Assembly (NCBI GenBank): GCA_963682175.1
Contig: OY821771.1
Span: forward strand, 36,724,201 to 36,788,200
DNA from: Triglochin maritima
Lineage: Eukaryota; Streptophyta; Magnoliopsida; Alismatales; Juncaginaceae
Length of the DNA stretch: 64,000 bases
Reading direction: 5' to 3'
Shown here: piece after piece, positions 11,192-21,837 of the stretch
Layout of the letters: each line of letters opens with the position of its first letter
Position numbering within the stretch: the stretch's first letter is position 1
Notes under the pieces: generated by a model
What the model saw: only the letters and a program-made list of their open reading frames with translations
Databases searched by the model: none
Told to the model about the DNA's origin: nothing
Position numbers and translations under genes: made by a program

Positions 11192-14100
11192 TTAAAATCC
11201 TTGCTGGACTCTTTCTCGTACAACATGACAATCAATTTCAATATGTTTAGTTCGCTCATGGTAAACCGGATTTGTTGCAATATGAATCGCTGCATTGTTG
11301 TCACAGAATAAAGGAACAGGAGAGGGGTGATCAATAGATAAATCTCGAAGGAGAGAAAGCAACCAAGTAACTTCACAGCTTGTAGTTGCCATAGCTCGGT
11401 ATTCAGCTTCAGCGGAAGAACGAGACACCACACTTTGTTTCTTGGATTTCCAAGAAATGAGAGAAGTGCCTAATGTGATGCAATAACCAGTAACTGAGCA
11501 ACGAGTGATTGGGCAGCCAGCCCAATCCGAGTCACAATGAGCTGTGAGTTGCAGGTTGTTAAATCGTTTAAATAGCAAACCTTGTCCTGGTTTGGCTTTG
11601 ATGTATCTTAGAATTCGTAGAGCAGCATCCATGTGTTGTTGCTCTGGTTGATGAACGAATTGACTCAGTGTATGGACTGAGTAAGTGATGTCTGGTCGGG
11701 TAATGGTCAGATAGATTAGACGTCCAACCAAACGACGAAATGCAGCTGGGTCTTGTAGAGGAGTTGACTGAGCAGTAAATTTGAGATTCAACTCCATAGG
11801 AGTTTGTGCAATGCGTGTCCCTAATAAACCTGCATCATTGAGAATGTCAAGAGCATATTTGCGTTGAGAAATGTTTATACCTTCAATTGATTGTAGCACT
11901 TCAATTCCCAAAAAATATTTCAAGCGTCCCAAATCCTTAACATGAAAATTGGAGCTAAGGAAATCCTTAAGCTTGTTGATGTCATCGTCATGTGTACCTG
12001 CTATGATAAGATCATCTACATAAACAAGGACCACAATGAAAGCATTAGTAGTAGGATTCTTAAAAGTAAATAAAGAGTGATCAGCCTTTGATTGCACATA
12101 TCCAGCTTTTATGAGAGCAGCAGATAATTTTGAGTACCAATTGCGAGATGCTTGTTTCAACCCATATAAAGATCTTTTTAATTTGTAAACTTTAGTCTCC
12201 CCGTCATCACGATATCCAGGTGGAAGTTTCATATATACCTCCTCATCCAGATCGCCATGTAGGAACGCGTTATTGACATCTAATTGATGTAAACTCCAAT
12301 TCTTAGCTGCTGCAACAGCAAGTAGGGTGCGAACTGTCACTAATTTTGCCACAGGCGCAAATGTTTCATGGTAGTCAAATCCTTCAACATGTGTATATCC
12401 TTTTGCAACAAGGCGTGCTTTGTATCTTTCAATGGTTCCATCAGACTTGTGTTTAATTTTAAACACCCATTTGCAACCAATTGCTTTCTTGTTGGGAGGA
12501 AGATCCACAAGTTCCCAAGTATTGTTCTGTTCCAATGCTGCAATCTCTTGTGCCATTGTTGTACGCCAATTTTGATCTTGAATGGCTTCTTTGTAAGTGG
12601 TAGGATCGGAGGTACTTGTAATCTTGTGCAAGTAACTTTTGTGCGAATTTGTGACCCTATGATACGAAATATGATTAGCCATTGGATGTGAGGTGCTACA
12701 TTTGCTTGAGTTGTCTTTTAGAGTGGGGCAGTAAAAATCTCTCAAGTGAGTAGGTTGCTTGTGATGTCTAGTTGATCTTGTCTTTGTCGCGACCTCTGCT
12801 GAAGTAGGGTGCTGCAAGTTATGACTTGTGCTATCATCAATGTCATGTTCTGCAAGAATTGGTTGAACTTGTTGGGGTGAATGTGTGTTGGTCACTTCAT
12901 CACTGATTGGACTACTGCATAATCCTTCAAAGCCTTCAATGGTATTTGGCAGGACAACAAAGTCTGTGTCCTCTTGTTGTGAAGAGAAAGGAATTTTTTT
13001 CTCATGAAACACTACATCACGACTTACAAAGAACTTCTTAGTGTTTATGTCGTAGAGCTTATAACCTTTTTGTCTTGCTGGGTATCCCATGAATATAGTC
13101 TTCCTTGCTCTTGGAGAGAATTTGTGCTCAGGTAGATGAGATGTAGCATAGACTAAACAACCCAGTACTTTCAAGTGGGAGTAATCTGGCTTCTTGTTGT
13201 AAATCATTTCATAAGGACTTTTAAAATTGATCGCACTAGATGGCAATCTATTTATCAAATAAGAAGCTGTCATTATGCAATCATCCCAATGTCTTAATGG
13301 AATGTGGCCATGAATCCTTAATGCTCTAGCAGTATCAAGAAGGTGTCGATGTTTTCTCTCGGCTACACCGTTTTGCTGTGGTGTATATGCACAACTCCTT
13401 TGATGTTGGATACCTTGACTGAGAAGAAATTGTTGCATGTTTTGAGATAAGAACTCAAGACCATTGTCAGTTCGTATGCTCTTGATATTACCCTGAAATT
13501 GAGTTTTAACCATAGCAAAGTGATTTTGAACATGACTAAACACTTCTGACTTGGATCTCATAAGATAGATCCAAGTGCATCTAGTGTAGTCATCCACAAT
13601 AGTTAAGAAATCGCATGCACCACTATGACTAGTAATAGAGAATTTACCCCAAATATCTAGATGAAGAAGCTCAAAAGGAAAATTTGTATGTATTTCACTT
13701 GAATGAAAAACAGGTCTAACTTGTTTAGCAAGAGGACAAGTTTCACAGTTGTATTCTTTAGAAAAACTAATGCTAGTATCATATTTAGAAACGTACTCCA
13801 TCCTTCCTTTAGAAGGATGACCAAGTCTGTCATGCCAAGTGTCATGACTCACATTATTACAACTTATTTTATTAGAAGCATCAAAATTGTGCATAGTATT
13901 GGTGTAATAGTAAACCCCATCAATCGCTTTACCCAGACCAAGCACCTTCATCGTGATCTGGTCCTGCATAATACAAAAGTTAGGATAAAAAATAGTAAAG
14001 CAACATCCATGATGTCCTAACTTGCTGACAGAGATAAGGTTGACTTTGAATGAGGGTACATAAAGCACTTCTTTAAGAAGGATATGAGGAGTAAGTTGTA

Positions 14101-15957
14101 TATTACCAAGTGCAGTGGCTGTAGCAGAACTACTATCAGGAAGTAAAACAATTTTACTTATATTATTCATGGTAATTTTAGTAAATAAATTTATGTGATT
14201 ACACATATGATCCGAGGCACCGGTATCAATTAACCAAGTATATTTATTATTAACCACAGAAGTATGGCAAGATATACCTGAGCTACATGTCACAGCACAA
14301 GTAGTAGGTTGGTTGAGAAGTTGGAGTATTTGCTGATATTGATCTTGTGTGATGGTATTTGGAAGATTGTGTGCTTGTTCAGTGTCTTGCTGACTATGTA
14401 TTTGTTGATCCTGAGTATTCATAAGTGAATCATCTGGATTGCTTACAGCTGCTGCAATACCTTTGACATTTCCTTTGTTTTTAAAACTTCCTGGGAACAC
14501 CTTGTGTAGCTTGTGATTGGGAGGAAATCCAATCAACCAGTAACACCTCTCTGCAAGATGACCAACTCCCTCACAATGACTACAAATCTTCTTGTTGTTC
14601 CCATTTCTTCCTTGACTGTTATGATTTCTCCACTTCCCTTGATTATTATTATTGGTCCTTGCATTATCAAACACACGATTGACTGCAAGTGCAGTTGATT
14701 CAGTGCCTTTAACTCCTTTGTTTGTGTCTCTTTGACGTTCTTCTTGAAGTATAAGAGCATAAGTTCTGCTAAGGCTGGGAATGTCATTCATCATCAAGAT
14801 TTGACTCTTCATAGCACTATACGAATCATTCAATCCGAGCAGAAATTTCATGACCTTCTCCTTGCTCTCATTATGTTGCCATTCTTGAAGACCACCACAA
14901 GAGCAAGAAGGAATCGGTACGTAAACTGCCAATTCATCCCACAACCCTTTTAATTTGTTATAATAGTTCGAAACAGAATTATTTTCTTGATTCAATGTAT
15001 AAATGGCATGACGAATTTGGTAGATTCTTGGCAAGTTCCCTTGAGCAAATCTCTCTCCAAGCTCAGTCCATACAGTAGAAGCATAATCGGTGTATATCAC
15101 AGTAGAAGCAATATCTGGACTCAAGGAGTTCAAAATCCAAGATAATACCATGTCATTGCAGCGGATCCATTTCTTTTGACCATCACTACTCTTCGGCATC
15201 TTGAGAGTTCCATCCACGAATCCTAACTTGTCCTTTGCTCTAAGCGCCATGATCATCGACCTCCGCCAGGTAGAATAGTTGTCTCCGTTAAGCGGTTTGG
15301 TCACAAGTAGGGATGCAAATGGTAATCGATTATCCGAGTATCTGATTCGAAAATTACAATTTGGTTGGTATTTGGTAAATAAGTTTTTACCGAATACAAT
15401 TTGGAATTGAAATTGGTTTAAAATGTTTTACCGTTTTCAATTTCGGATACAAATTCGGATATAGGTCAAACCATATCCGAATATCCGAAAATACCAATTT
15501 TAACATCCAATATATATGGTTATTAATATTTGTATTGTGAGTTAATAAAAAATTAAGTTATTTCCTATGTAAATATAACATAATAGAAATGCAAATATAA
15601 ATTATAATATAATTCTCTTAAAACAAATTTTAAAAGATTTTAAATTATACAACAATATATATATATATAAATATATGTTATAGGAATTTGAACATTATCC
15701 GAATTCGAATCCGAATTCGAAAAGTTCTCAAATTCGGATATGAAATTGGTAAGATATAAGAAAATTGAATTCGGATTCGAATTTGGTATGCTTATTTGGA
15801 TTTCGGATTCGAATTCGGATACAGGTTATACCATATTCGAAAAGATCCATTTGCATCTCACAAGCATAGATCCAGGATGATCTGATGACAAAAGTTGATA
15901 TGGATTGTCCTCATCCATCTTTGTGACGGTGTTGTTTGACGTCTCGAGATCTGCCAT
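11192..15957 (-). pseudogene. Copia gag-pol polyprotein, interrupted by a MITE and a 3' frameshift
   Basis: A 1,370-codon open frame runs 15304-11192. The original start is ATG at 15957, and residues 1-33 (MADLETSNNTV...) are separated by the MITE at 15308-15857. Domains in order: UBN2-type gag (KPLNGDNYSTWRRSM); CCHC knuckle CSHCEGVGHLAERC; protease WLIDTGASDHMC; GAG-pre-integrase WHDRLGHPSKGRM; integrase with LHLDIWG, TIVDDYTR and IRTDNGLEF; reverse transcriptase KWVFKIKH...LDVNNAFLHG...VYVDDLIIAG; RNase H CDSDWAG...SSAEAEYRAMA. The frame stops at 11192-11194, whereas the conserved C-terminal SKDQVTDILTKAL block sits just downstream in another frame, as expected from loss of one base. Replicates through a cytoplasmic virus-like particle in intact relatives. 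Confidence 0.93.
15308..15857. mobile_element. hAT-like MITE inserted in Copia gag
   Basis: 550 bp, AT-rich, no coding potential. Inverted ends are GGGATGCAAATGG and its near mirror CCATTTGCATC. TCACAAG is duplicated at 15301-15307 and 15858-15864. Interior is rich in ATTCGGAT/ATCCGAAT motifs. Insertion split codon 34 of gag, so it postdates the retrotransposon's arrival or entered the lineage at its source copy. Confidence 0.82.
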
Positions 15958-16000
15958 CTTTGATCAACTCGAGGCAAGAAGATCTCGCACACACAAAAGG

Positions 16001-16036
16001 AAAGAAGAAGAAGAAGAAGAAGAAGAAGAAGAAGAA
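16001..16036. repeat. (AAG)n microsatellite in the Copia leader
   Basis: About twelve AAG repeats between the PBS and the gag start of the Copia element. Purine-rich on the plus strand, so CTT-rich in the element's transcript. Confidence 0.95.
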
Positions 16037-16113
16037 AACCTGTAAGAATTGGTCTCACAGAGAAAGTAAGAAGCGTCGATCGTCTCTAAGTGGAGCGGAA
16101 GCCATCGTCGCAA

Positions 16114-16125
16114 GCTCTGATACCA
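16114..16125 (-). other. Primer binding site of the Copia element
   Basis: Minus strand TGGTATCAGAGC lies directly after the 5' LTR end ...CTAACA. This is the standard initiator tRNA-Met complement used by plant Copia elements. Confidence 0.95.
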
Positions 16126-16362
16126 TGTTAGAACGAATGTATAATCCGACGCATCAACAACTCTTTCTTCTTATTGATTTTGGGAAAAACCCTCCACAGT
16201 CCTTATAAACATGGAGAGTAGAAAAAACCCCTTTTCTTTTACATACATCCTATTTGTTGGTTAGATCACCAACCAACAGATCCTATTGGGCCAATGAACT
16301 TAGGCCCATATATATTCTAATGTTTTACATAATCTTATTCAATTATATCAATGTCGCCAATA
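16126..16362 (-). repeat. 5' LTR of the Copia element
   Basis: 237 bp, directly followed by the PBS in element sense and by the GGAGT target duplication on its outer side. The mate is 10825-11062. Confidence 0.92.
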
Positions 16363-16398
16363 GGAGTTGGATAAATCATTGCAAGACGATACTTGCCA

Positions 16399-17809
16399 TC
16401 AAGAAAAAAATGTTGTCCCGTTGCGCTCAGAGCACAGACATGAGCAATCCCGACCTTCTGCACTCCTTTCTACAAGTCGCTTGTCGCGGTTGATCATGAG
16501 CTTTATTGGAGGTATCTTTAATGAAACGTGACGCCATATCTCCTTCACTGCTCCATTCGGATCATCGTAGTCAAAATAATGTCTTACCTGAAAAAATCAA
16601 AGTAGCACTTTAATACCATTTCACGAAGTGTTTGTATAGACAACACCCAAATCGTAAGTCATTTGTAGTCAGTGTCTGACAACGGAAAAAAGTTTCATGT
16701 GCACCTCAGAAATAGTATAGAAGAAAAATAAGGAATGTCATAAAACTGGAGTTCTACATTTCCTTTACATTCTGCGAACCAATCACACCTTAAGAATAAA
16801 AGTGAGTGGGATATGACCTATGAACTAGAAAGAGAATTGGTAAGCCCACAAAATAGAGCTACAAGATTGTAGAACATCATGAAAAAACATCAAACTGTAG
16901 ACATCAATGAAAAACTAGTTTTGACTAAAATCATCAAAACAATTAAGCAAAATAACTGTTAACAGTTACAATATGAAAGAATTGACCACCAAGAAAAATG
17001 GTACCCTCGTTCGGTTAAAGACTACAAGATGTAAAGCAATGGGGAACCAAACCAAGGTTTCCTTCTTTCAATAATAATATATAATCTATGTATGGATTTT
17101 GGGCAACACTTTGTAGGCATATTATTATTATTTAGCCTAAAAACGGAAGGGAAGGTGGTCTACCAGTATACCCTTCCCCAACCCCCTTATAAAGCACGGA
17201 GGTCCACGAAGGTTACCCCCTACTTTTATTTGTACGTATGTACACTGATCAATTTTATTAATCACCGCAAATTAACTTATGATGCTCGTATGAAACGCAT
17301 CTAAAGCCTATTTCAGTGCCACAAGCCTACATAAATAGCAAATATACTAAAGGAGAGAGGCGAGTAAAACTTCAAAACTGGATAATTCTTTTTTTTTCTT
17401 GAACTGGATAATTCAGTTACTGAATAGATAAGCTTGTCTAAATGAAATCAAAGTCTTGGATAACCTTATAGAAGTAACTAACAAGTAATCTACCATAAAT
17501 GCACATGCGAAGTCGGTTGTGAAGCAGGAGAGGGGGAGGGGGAGGGGGAGAGGAGAGGAGGGAGGAGATGAGGTGGAACTCGGCGGAGTGCTGGTGGTCG
17601 GGGTAGGTGGTGGAAGGGGAGGAACGGGTGCGGTGGTAGGTGGTGACGATGTCGGTTGTGAAGCGGGTCGGGACGGGGTAGAGGTAGATGGAGGGGAGTG
17701 GGGTCGGGTCGGAAGGGAGTGGGATCGGGAGAGGGTGGGTGTAAAGGAGAAGGAGGAGGAAGATGAGTTTCGGGATGGGGATCGGACGGGATGGAGGAGG
17801 ACGACCCAT
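16399..17809 (-). pseudogene. Exostosin-family glycosyltransferase (GT47), internal catalytic region missing
   Basis: N-terminal exon from ATG 17809 to about 17506 reads MGRPPPSRPIPIPK, then a hydrophobic anchor LIFLLLLLYT (type II, Golgi), then PSIYLYPVPTRFTTDIVTTY and YPDHQHSAEFHL, the start of plant GT47 proteins of the ARAD-like group. The last exon, 16587-16399 after a TTTTTTCAG acceptor, reads VRHYFDYDDPNGAVKEIWRH, then VSLKIPPIKLMINRDKRLVE, then RDCSCLC, which is the family C-terminus, ending at TGA 16399-16401. The 300 or so residues normally between them, including the nucleotide-sugar binding core, are absent from the 920 bp separating the two exons. It cannot act as a pectin/hemicellulose glycosyltransferase as it stands. 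A Copia element inserted 31 bp beyond the stop codon. Confidence 0.78.
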
Positions 17810-17836
17810 GGGGGGGGGGGGGGGGGGGGGGGGGGG
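17810..17836. repeat. 27-bp poly(G) tract next to the GT47 start codon
   Basis: Uninterrupted G run on the plus strand, so poly(C) just before the ATG in the GT47 5'UTR. Its edge is the duplicated target of the adjacent hAT-like element. Confidence 0.97.
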
Positions 17837-17839
17837 AGG

Positions 17840-18455
17840 TAGGCCCGTAAACGGGTCGGGTCGGGGCGGGTTTCGAACCCACCGCTACCCGACCCATCTA
17901 AGGTAGACGGGTTGGCGGGTCGGGTCGGGTTGGGTGAAAAAAAATTAAACCGCTACCCGACCCGTCTAAGATCGGGTAAACGGGTTACGCGGGTAGGGCG
18001 GTCGGGTAAACGGGTTATGCGGGGTGGGTAGATGGATAAATGAATTTTTTATATATTTTTTCTTTCTTTTTGCATAACACTATAAATTAAAAACATAACA
18101 CATTAGCACCTTAAAAACATTACCAATGTAATGAACACCATAAAATTATAAATAACTTCAACTTTATAACACTATTAGTAAATTATGGATAAGAGAATAT
18201 GTATATGTATATGGTATATAAGTGTGTGTATATATATATATATAATATTTATTATTTAATTTATTAAATTCTTAGGCGGGTAATCGGGTAAAAGGGGGGG
18301 TAGAAAATACAACCGCTACCCGCCCCATTTATTAGTCGGGTTGGCGGGTATTCGGGTTGACGGGTGGCGGGTTAAATTTTTTTCCCCGCTACCCGACTTA
18401 GACGGGTCGGGTTGGCAGGTCGAGGTGGGTTTTACCCGCCCCATTTACAGGCCTA
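17840..18455. mobile_element. hAT-like non-autonomous element, GGGGGAGG target duplication
   Basis: 616 bp. Left end TAGGCCCGTAAACGGGTCGG against right end, reverse complement, TAGGCCTGTAAATGGGGCGG. 8-bp duplication GGGGGAGG at 17832-17839 and 18456-18463. Subterminal regions are packed with ACCCG/CGGGT repeats; the core is AT-rich and non-coding. It separates the GT47 start from its former upstream DNA. Confidence 0.87.
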
Positions 18456-18463
18456 GGGGGAGG

Positions 18464-19482
18464 AGATGCCTCACTCAACTTCTGATTCTAATTCAGCTTC
18501 TAGATGTAGATCTCGTATTAGGCAAATAAATGAGTCTGAGTGAAACCATACTCGCTCGGTAGCACGACTTAGTTATTCGTATGTACACATACGAGCATAA
18601 AATACTATACATATAAGACATGTACGTTACAAATATAAATCTATCCACTTATCTATTACCATTTATGAGATCCAATTATCCGATATTTTCTCAAATTTTA
18701 ATGTTTCTACTTTCTTTGTTCAATTAAACACCTTATCCTTAACACTCATCCCGCTTTTTTTAAATGTATCATTGAAAAATTCCATGACCAACTACGGGTA
18801 CTTAATAAAAGTAACATTAGACCCACTCACCAAATACTAGTAACCTATAAAATCACCAACCATTACAAAGAAAAGCAAAACATGAGTATAATTCTTGCGA
18901 TTCAAAAAATCTAATGCTGAAAACATAGCAGCCTCTTAAACATAGCAGCCTCTTAAAACCAAATCATTTTTTCTGCCATCAGAAAATTGAAATAACGCAC
19001 TTAAATATGAGTTATATGTTCATATGAAAAGAAAGACAAGTTGTTCACGTTTTTACATCTACATGAAAAAGAAGACTTCAACTCCTTAGCGTCATCTTTC
19101 TTTTGTTGGATCATGAGTCCAAAATCTTCTTCTTGTGACTGTGAGGCACACCTTGACAAATCACATTAATACATTATCCTAACAAAATCAAATATGGAGA
19201 GTATATCAAGCTTTAAGGTATTTGAAAACCAACATATGCAAGTAAATGACACAACTGAGCTGCTAAATTTTTCTCCCTGACTAATAAAAGCTATGAACCA
19301 TAGGAAAACTTTGTTCTTACATGAGATGAATAAGTGATACAAAAATTCCAAGAAAAAATCCCATCTAATAAGAATTTTATTAGCCATACCATTTTGATCA
19401 TTGAAAACAAAATAAGTATAATAACATAAAACAAGCATTTTTATTAAGCTAGAAAAATATCTTAATGACATTGTGACACACG
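18464..19482. other. Intergenic, no gene seen
   Basis: AT-rich DNA with only short accidental open frames. A small direct duplication CATAGCAGCCTCTTAAA lies at about 18926-18957. It contains the former upstream sequence of the GT47 gene. Confidence 0.5.
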
Positions 19483-19490
19483 GCCTAAAG

Positions 19491-19766
19491 TAGGGTTGTG
19501 CATCCGGTCCGGACCGGACCGGATTTTATCCGGCGTCCGGACCAAGACCGGACCGGATTTTATTCGGCGTCCGGACCAAGACCGGACCGAGATCGAACTG
19601 GTCTGGACCGGAAACTGGACAGGACCGGTTGGATTCGGTCCGGTCCAGGACTGGTTTTAACCTTAAAAATTTTAAAAAAACAAAAACCAGAACGCATCGG
19701 TCCGAAATCGATTTTTCAAAATGTCCAGACCGGAACCCGGACCGGACCGGTTTCTGCACACCCCTA
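19491..19766. mobile_element. hAT-like MITE, GCCTAAAG target duplication
   Basis: 276 bp with inverted ends TAGGGTTGTGCATCCGGTCC and, from the right, TAGGGGTGTGCAGAAACCGG. Exact 8-bp duplication GCCTAAAG at 19483-19490 and 19767-19774. The interior consists of repeated GGACCGGACCGG-type motifs; the open frames running through it are compositional. Confidence 0.9.
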
Positions 19767-20149
19767 GCCTAAAGGATGAAGGTGGGGCATACTTAGAGTG
19801 AAGAAAACCCTTGACGAAACAATGGTTCAGTCCAGTTTAAGCAGTTGAGAACCAAGATTTCACCGGTCCGGTTGGACCAGATTTTACTAGTTTGGTTCTT
19901 GGTTCTCAGATTTTGCTAAATTCAATATTTTTGAAATTAATGATTTCAAAATTGAGTACTATTTCGGAAAATGGAAAAAAATTGGAAGAAAAAAACAGTT
20001 TAATATATAAAAAATGTAAAAACAATTAAAAAATGTTTTGACAAATGGAACCAAAATGGAAAAAAAACAAATCGACAAAGGTAAATGTTTATATATATTG
20101 AAAAAATTCAAATGATTCAACAAATTGTTATGAAATTATATATGATGGA

Positions 20150-20400
20150 TGATTCACCTTCTATCCATTATCTCTTCTTTATGAGTATTATAACATCTCT
20201 TGTATTTACGTTTACATCTCAATTAGTATAGACTATGAATGTTTGTAACTTATTCACACCTCTATGAGCATATATACGAGGCTATGTCATGTAATAGATA
20301 GAGAAGAAAAAGAAATACAGCAATTGTTCTCTCCCAAATCTTCATCTTCTTTGTTTCTTATTCTATTATTTCTTTATCAACACGAAGTTCTATCGATTAG
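20150..20400 (+). repeat. Possible LTR (R/U5) remnant upstream of the gag fragment
   Basis: TATATACGAGG at about 20274 is followed by a transcript-leader-like tract ending in TTTATCAACACGAAG, about 430 bp before the gag start at 20839. No mate and no clear PBS, so the border is uncertain. Confidence 0.3.
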
Positions 20401-20838
20401 AGTATTGTAAAACACCCAAGATAACAAACTAGTAGACTTAATAATATGTTAAGTACAAGTGTTATATTAATCACAAGTTCTTGGTTCGACAAATTCACAT
20501 GCATACTTTGAATCTATTTGTTCTTGCACACACTCTATTTTTTATTGTTATATTTGTCTCCAATGGTGAATCTATTTTTTTTCCGTTACCGGAGATGATA
20601 AAAAAATTATGAATATTATAGGTATACACGTATATGATAATAATGTTCATCTTTTAGTCTTAGTGGTATGGTGTGAATGTTATAGTTTTTTAATTATTTT
20701 GATGTCATTTCTCTATTTGCTACACCTAACATGCTATATTTCTTCTATTAAATCTGATTATTTAGAGTAATTTTCTTTTGTAATAGTCTTTGATCAAGTG
20801 TTGTTATTTACTATCTTTGTTTTATTGAAGTTATTATC

Positions 20839-21720
20839 ATGACAAGTCTCACCAAACTTGAGTTCGCCGCCCTTGATATATTGGGTAAAAATTACCTATC
20901 ATGGACTCTTGATGCGGAAATTCATCTTACCGCAAATAATCTTGGAGAAACAATTCAAGAAGAAAAGACTGCCTCACCGCATGAACGTGCCAAAGCAATG
21001 ATATTTCTCCACCATCACCTTCATGAGGACCTTAAAGTGGAATATTTAACGGTGAAAGATCTGTTAGAATTATGGAAAATTTTGAAAGAAATGTATCATC
21101 ACCAGAAACAAGTAATTCTTCCAAAAGCTCGCTATGAATGGATTCATTTAAGGTTGCAAGACTTTAAAACTGTAAGCGAGTATAATTCCGCAATGTTCCG
21201 AATAACATCTGAATTAAAATTTTGCGGAGAAAAGATTACTGATAATGACATGTTGGAAAAGACAATTTCCACATTCCATGCTTCAAATATGCTCCTGCAG
21301 CAGCAATATCGAGAGCGTGATTTTAAGAAATATTATGAACTAATATCTTGTCTTTTTGTTGATGAACAAAATAATGAGCTTTTGATGAAAAAACACCAAT
21401 CACGCCCCATAAGTTTTGTTGCATTCCATGAAGTGAATGTGACATCATTTGATCGTAAACATCAAGGTGAGTCATTCCCTGAAGTGAATGCAGCATCATT
21501 CAATCATAAGCGTGGACGTGGGCGTGGATGTGGCCACGGAAATGTTTTGCGACGTGATGGTCGTGATTTCAAAACAAATAATGATGGGAGAAATGCAAAA
21601 GAGAAGGAATTGCAACAATATACTCCGAAGAAATCTGACAGTGCTTGCTATAAATGTGGCGTGACAAATCATTGGGCACGCATATGTTGCACACCCAAAC
21701 ATTTTGTTGATCTTTATTAA
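20839..21720 (+). pseudogene. Retrotransposon gag fragment (UBN2 type) with CCHC knuckle
   Basis: A 293-codon frame starts MTSLTKLEFAALDILGKNYL. It has a gag UBN2 region (residues about 15-175, with LELWKILKEMYHH and ERDFKKYYELI), an RGRGRGCGHG basic stretch at about 225, and a zinc knuckle CYKCGVTNHWARIC near 275. TAA at 21718-21720 interrupts it; the same frame stays open beyond for about 35 codons (NASVETNFIENN...) and then reaches the MULE fragment at about 21838. No protease, integrase or RT follows. Remnant of a Copia-type element. Confidence 0.8.
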
Positions 21721-21837
21721 GCACCACTCAAGAAAAATGCAAGTGTGGAAACAAATTTCATCGAAAATAATCAAGATGACATGCTTATGGATACACACTT
21801 GGACGTTGTAGATTTCCTTCAAAATGTCACCTTCAAA

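Larger units (their letters stand above)
10825..16362 (-). mobile_element. Ty1/Copia LTR retrotransposon, near-complete, with TA...CA termini
   Basis: Two LTRs (10825-11062 and 16126-16362) differ by only about five substitutions and one indel. Target duplication GGAGT is present at 10820-10824 and 16363-16367. In element sense the LTR starts TATTGGCGAC and ends TTCTAACA, so the termini are TA...CA rather than TG...CA. The PBS (16114-16125) and PPT (11063-11075) abut the LTRs exactly, which fixes these borders independently. It encodes gag-pol on the minus strand in Copia order. It is disabled by a 550-bp MITE in gag and a frameshift near the end of pol. Confidence 0.93.

Noticed and set aside
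11155..15000. Short frames in other phases within the Copia pol region
   Set aside because: Overlapped by the 1,370-codon gag-pol frame; no independent features.
17438..17897. Alternative overlapping frames on both strands rich in Pro or Gly (for example 17490-17897 minus, 17519-17842 plus)
   Set aside because: They are shadows of the GT47 first exon and the poly(G)/CGGGT repeats; only the 17809 frame matches the IYLYPVPTRFTT and HQHSAEF family features.
19498..19767. 89-codon plus-strand frame rich in Arg, Thr, Gly and Pro
   Set aside because: Lies entirely within the MITE's CCGGTCCGG repeats and ends with it.
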